Source: Candidatus Zixiibacteriota bacterium
Lineage (GTDB): Bacteria > Zixibacteria > MSB-5A5 > GN15 > JACZUZ01
DNA length: 5,472 bases
Assembly: GCA_022563625.1 (NCBI GenBank)
Contig: JADFNA010000148.1
Location: 1-5,472 of the forward strand
Direction of reading: 5' to 3'
Under the pieces are notes generated by a model, which had not been told where the DNA came from, made no database searches, and saw only the letters and a list, made by a program, of their open reading frames with translations. A program made the position numbers and the translations under genes. How positions within the stretch are numbered: position 1 is the stretch's first letter; each line of letters begins with the position of its first letter. Of the stretch, positions 4,747 to 5,472 are shown piece by piece.

Positions 4747-5472
4747 ATGACGAGAATAAAAGATTTCACTGTTGGCCATCAAATTGAAGGATTCTACGCA
4801 ATCCTGATTGCCGAAGAGCGGGATTTCGCTGACAGCTCCAAGGGCCGATTTTTGCATTTGGAGCTGGCCGACCGCTCAGGCCAGGCCGCTGCCAAGTGGT
4901 GGGATTATCAAAAAAGTGATCTGGGGCTTGATAAAATCCCGATAGGGTCGGTTATCAAAGTCCGCGGTAAAGTGGACTCATACCGCGATCAAAAGCAGTT
5001 AGTAATTTCAAAGCTGCGGCCGGCCCTTGAAGGCGAATTCATGCCGGAGGATTTGATTCGCACGTCACCGGTCTCAGAGGAAGAAATTCTCGTGCGAATC
5101 AACCGGCTGAGAGAAAAAATTGAAAATGAATACATCCGGCGCCTGGCCGCTTCGTTTTTCGATGATGAAACAACATTCGCGGCATACTTGCGCGCCTCGG
5201 CCGCAGAGAGAAACCATCACGCATATGTGCGCGGGCTGGCCGAGCATAGCTGCAATGTAACCGAGTTGGTGGTGTCTCTGGCCGGGCATTACCCCGAAGT
5301 GAACCTGGATTTGCTGATTTTCGGCGGATTGTTCCATGATTTTGGCAAGATTCGGTCTTACACCATTTCGACAACCATACAGTATTCACTGGAGGGTCGG
5401 CTGATTGACCATATTTCGATTGCCGATGCGGAAATCACAGCCAAAGCAGCCGAAATCGACGACTTCCCGCCT
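4747..5472 (+). CDS. YhaM-family 3'-5' exoribonuclease, N-terminal 242 residues (3' end outside window)
   Basis: The frame opens at ATG 4747, with AAAGGG ten bases upstream, and is still open at the window edge. Residues 1-95 form an OB-fold nucleic-acid-binding domain: the pattern VGHQIEGFYAIL, then GRFLHLELADRSGQAAAKWW, then GSVIKVRGKVDSYRDQKQLV resembles the N-terminus of Bacillus subtilis YhaM. After a charged helical linker comes an HD phosphohydrolase domain with the YhaM-type motif RNHHAYVRGLAEH (155-167), the metal-binding HD pair in LFHDFGKI (His197-Asp198), and the STTIQYSLEGRLIDHISI block (208-225, His222), which is highly characteristic of the family. Known members are about 310-315 residues, so roughly 70 residues, including the last metal ligands, are missing. 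The expected activity is metal-dependent 3'-5' degradation of RNA and possibly single-stranded DNA in the cytoplasm. It is divergent from lptF, and no functional link to LPS export is evident. Confidence 0.88.
   Translation, partial: MTRIKDFTVGHQIEGFYAILIAEERDFADSSKGRFLHLELADRSGQAAAKWWDYQKSDLGLDKIPIGSVIKVRGKVDSYRDQKQLVISKLRPALEGEFMPEDLIRTSPVSEEEILVRINRLREKIENEYIRRLAASFFDDETTFAAYLRASAAERNHHAYVRGLAEHSCNVTELVVSLAGHYPEVNLDLLIFGGLFHDFGKIRSYTISTTIQYSLEGRLIDHISIADAEITAKAAEIDDFPP

Noticed and set aside
1..5472. CRISPR array, tRNA, rRNA, insertion-sequence transposase or phage genes
   Set aside because: No regularly spaced direct repeats, no tRNA-like cloverleaf and no transposase, integrase or phage protein motifs were seen on either strand.

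Overview
The window most likely comes from an uncultured bacterium with two membranes that makes lipopolysaccharide. It carries an adjacent lptF-lptG pair, a lipoprotein with a clean lipobox, and the end of a large protein whose C-terminal domain resembles the FlgD-like / secretion-sorting domains common in the FCB group. The combination with a YhaM-type nuclease and GC-rich hairpin repeats in the gaps suggests candidate phyla such as Zixibacteria. That placement is an impression, because no marker gene or rRNA is present.

Layout from left to right. (1) Positions 2-439 (+) hold the C-terminal 145 residues of a protein that begins before the window. (2) Positions 440-988 have no convincing gene. 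They contain a hairpin-forming repeat-like element (484-562), a segment (648-672) that recurs in the next intergenic gap, one perfect DnaA-box 9-mer, and a sigma70-like promoter (874-902). (3) Positions 989-1945 (+) encode a 318-residue lipoprotein of unknown function. (4) Positions 1946-2102 separate two convergent genes and hold two strong hairpins but no T-tract. (5) Positions 2103-4523 (-) are lptF followed by lptG, 6 bases apart, clearly one transcription unit. Together they would form the transmembrane heterodimer of the LptB2FG ABC exporter, which extracts lipopolysaccharide from the inner membrane. The ATPase LptB and the bridge proteins LptC/LptA are not in the window. (6) Positions 4524-4746 are a divergent promoter region with two inverted repeats that share a centre. 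(7) From 4747 to the window end (+) runs the first 242 codons of a YhaM-family 3'-5' exoribonuclease with an OB-fold followed by an HD domain.

The coding content is mostly conventional. The items most worth a second look are intergenic: the two hairpin elements that share boundary sequences, the 25-base segment found in both gaps, and the coaxial nested dyad between lptF and the yhaM-like gene. Among the proteins, LptF has a long charged cytoplasmic-side insert and the lipoprotein is unrecognised. I found no clear new multi-gene system.
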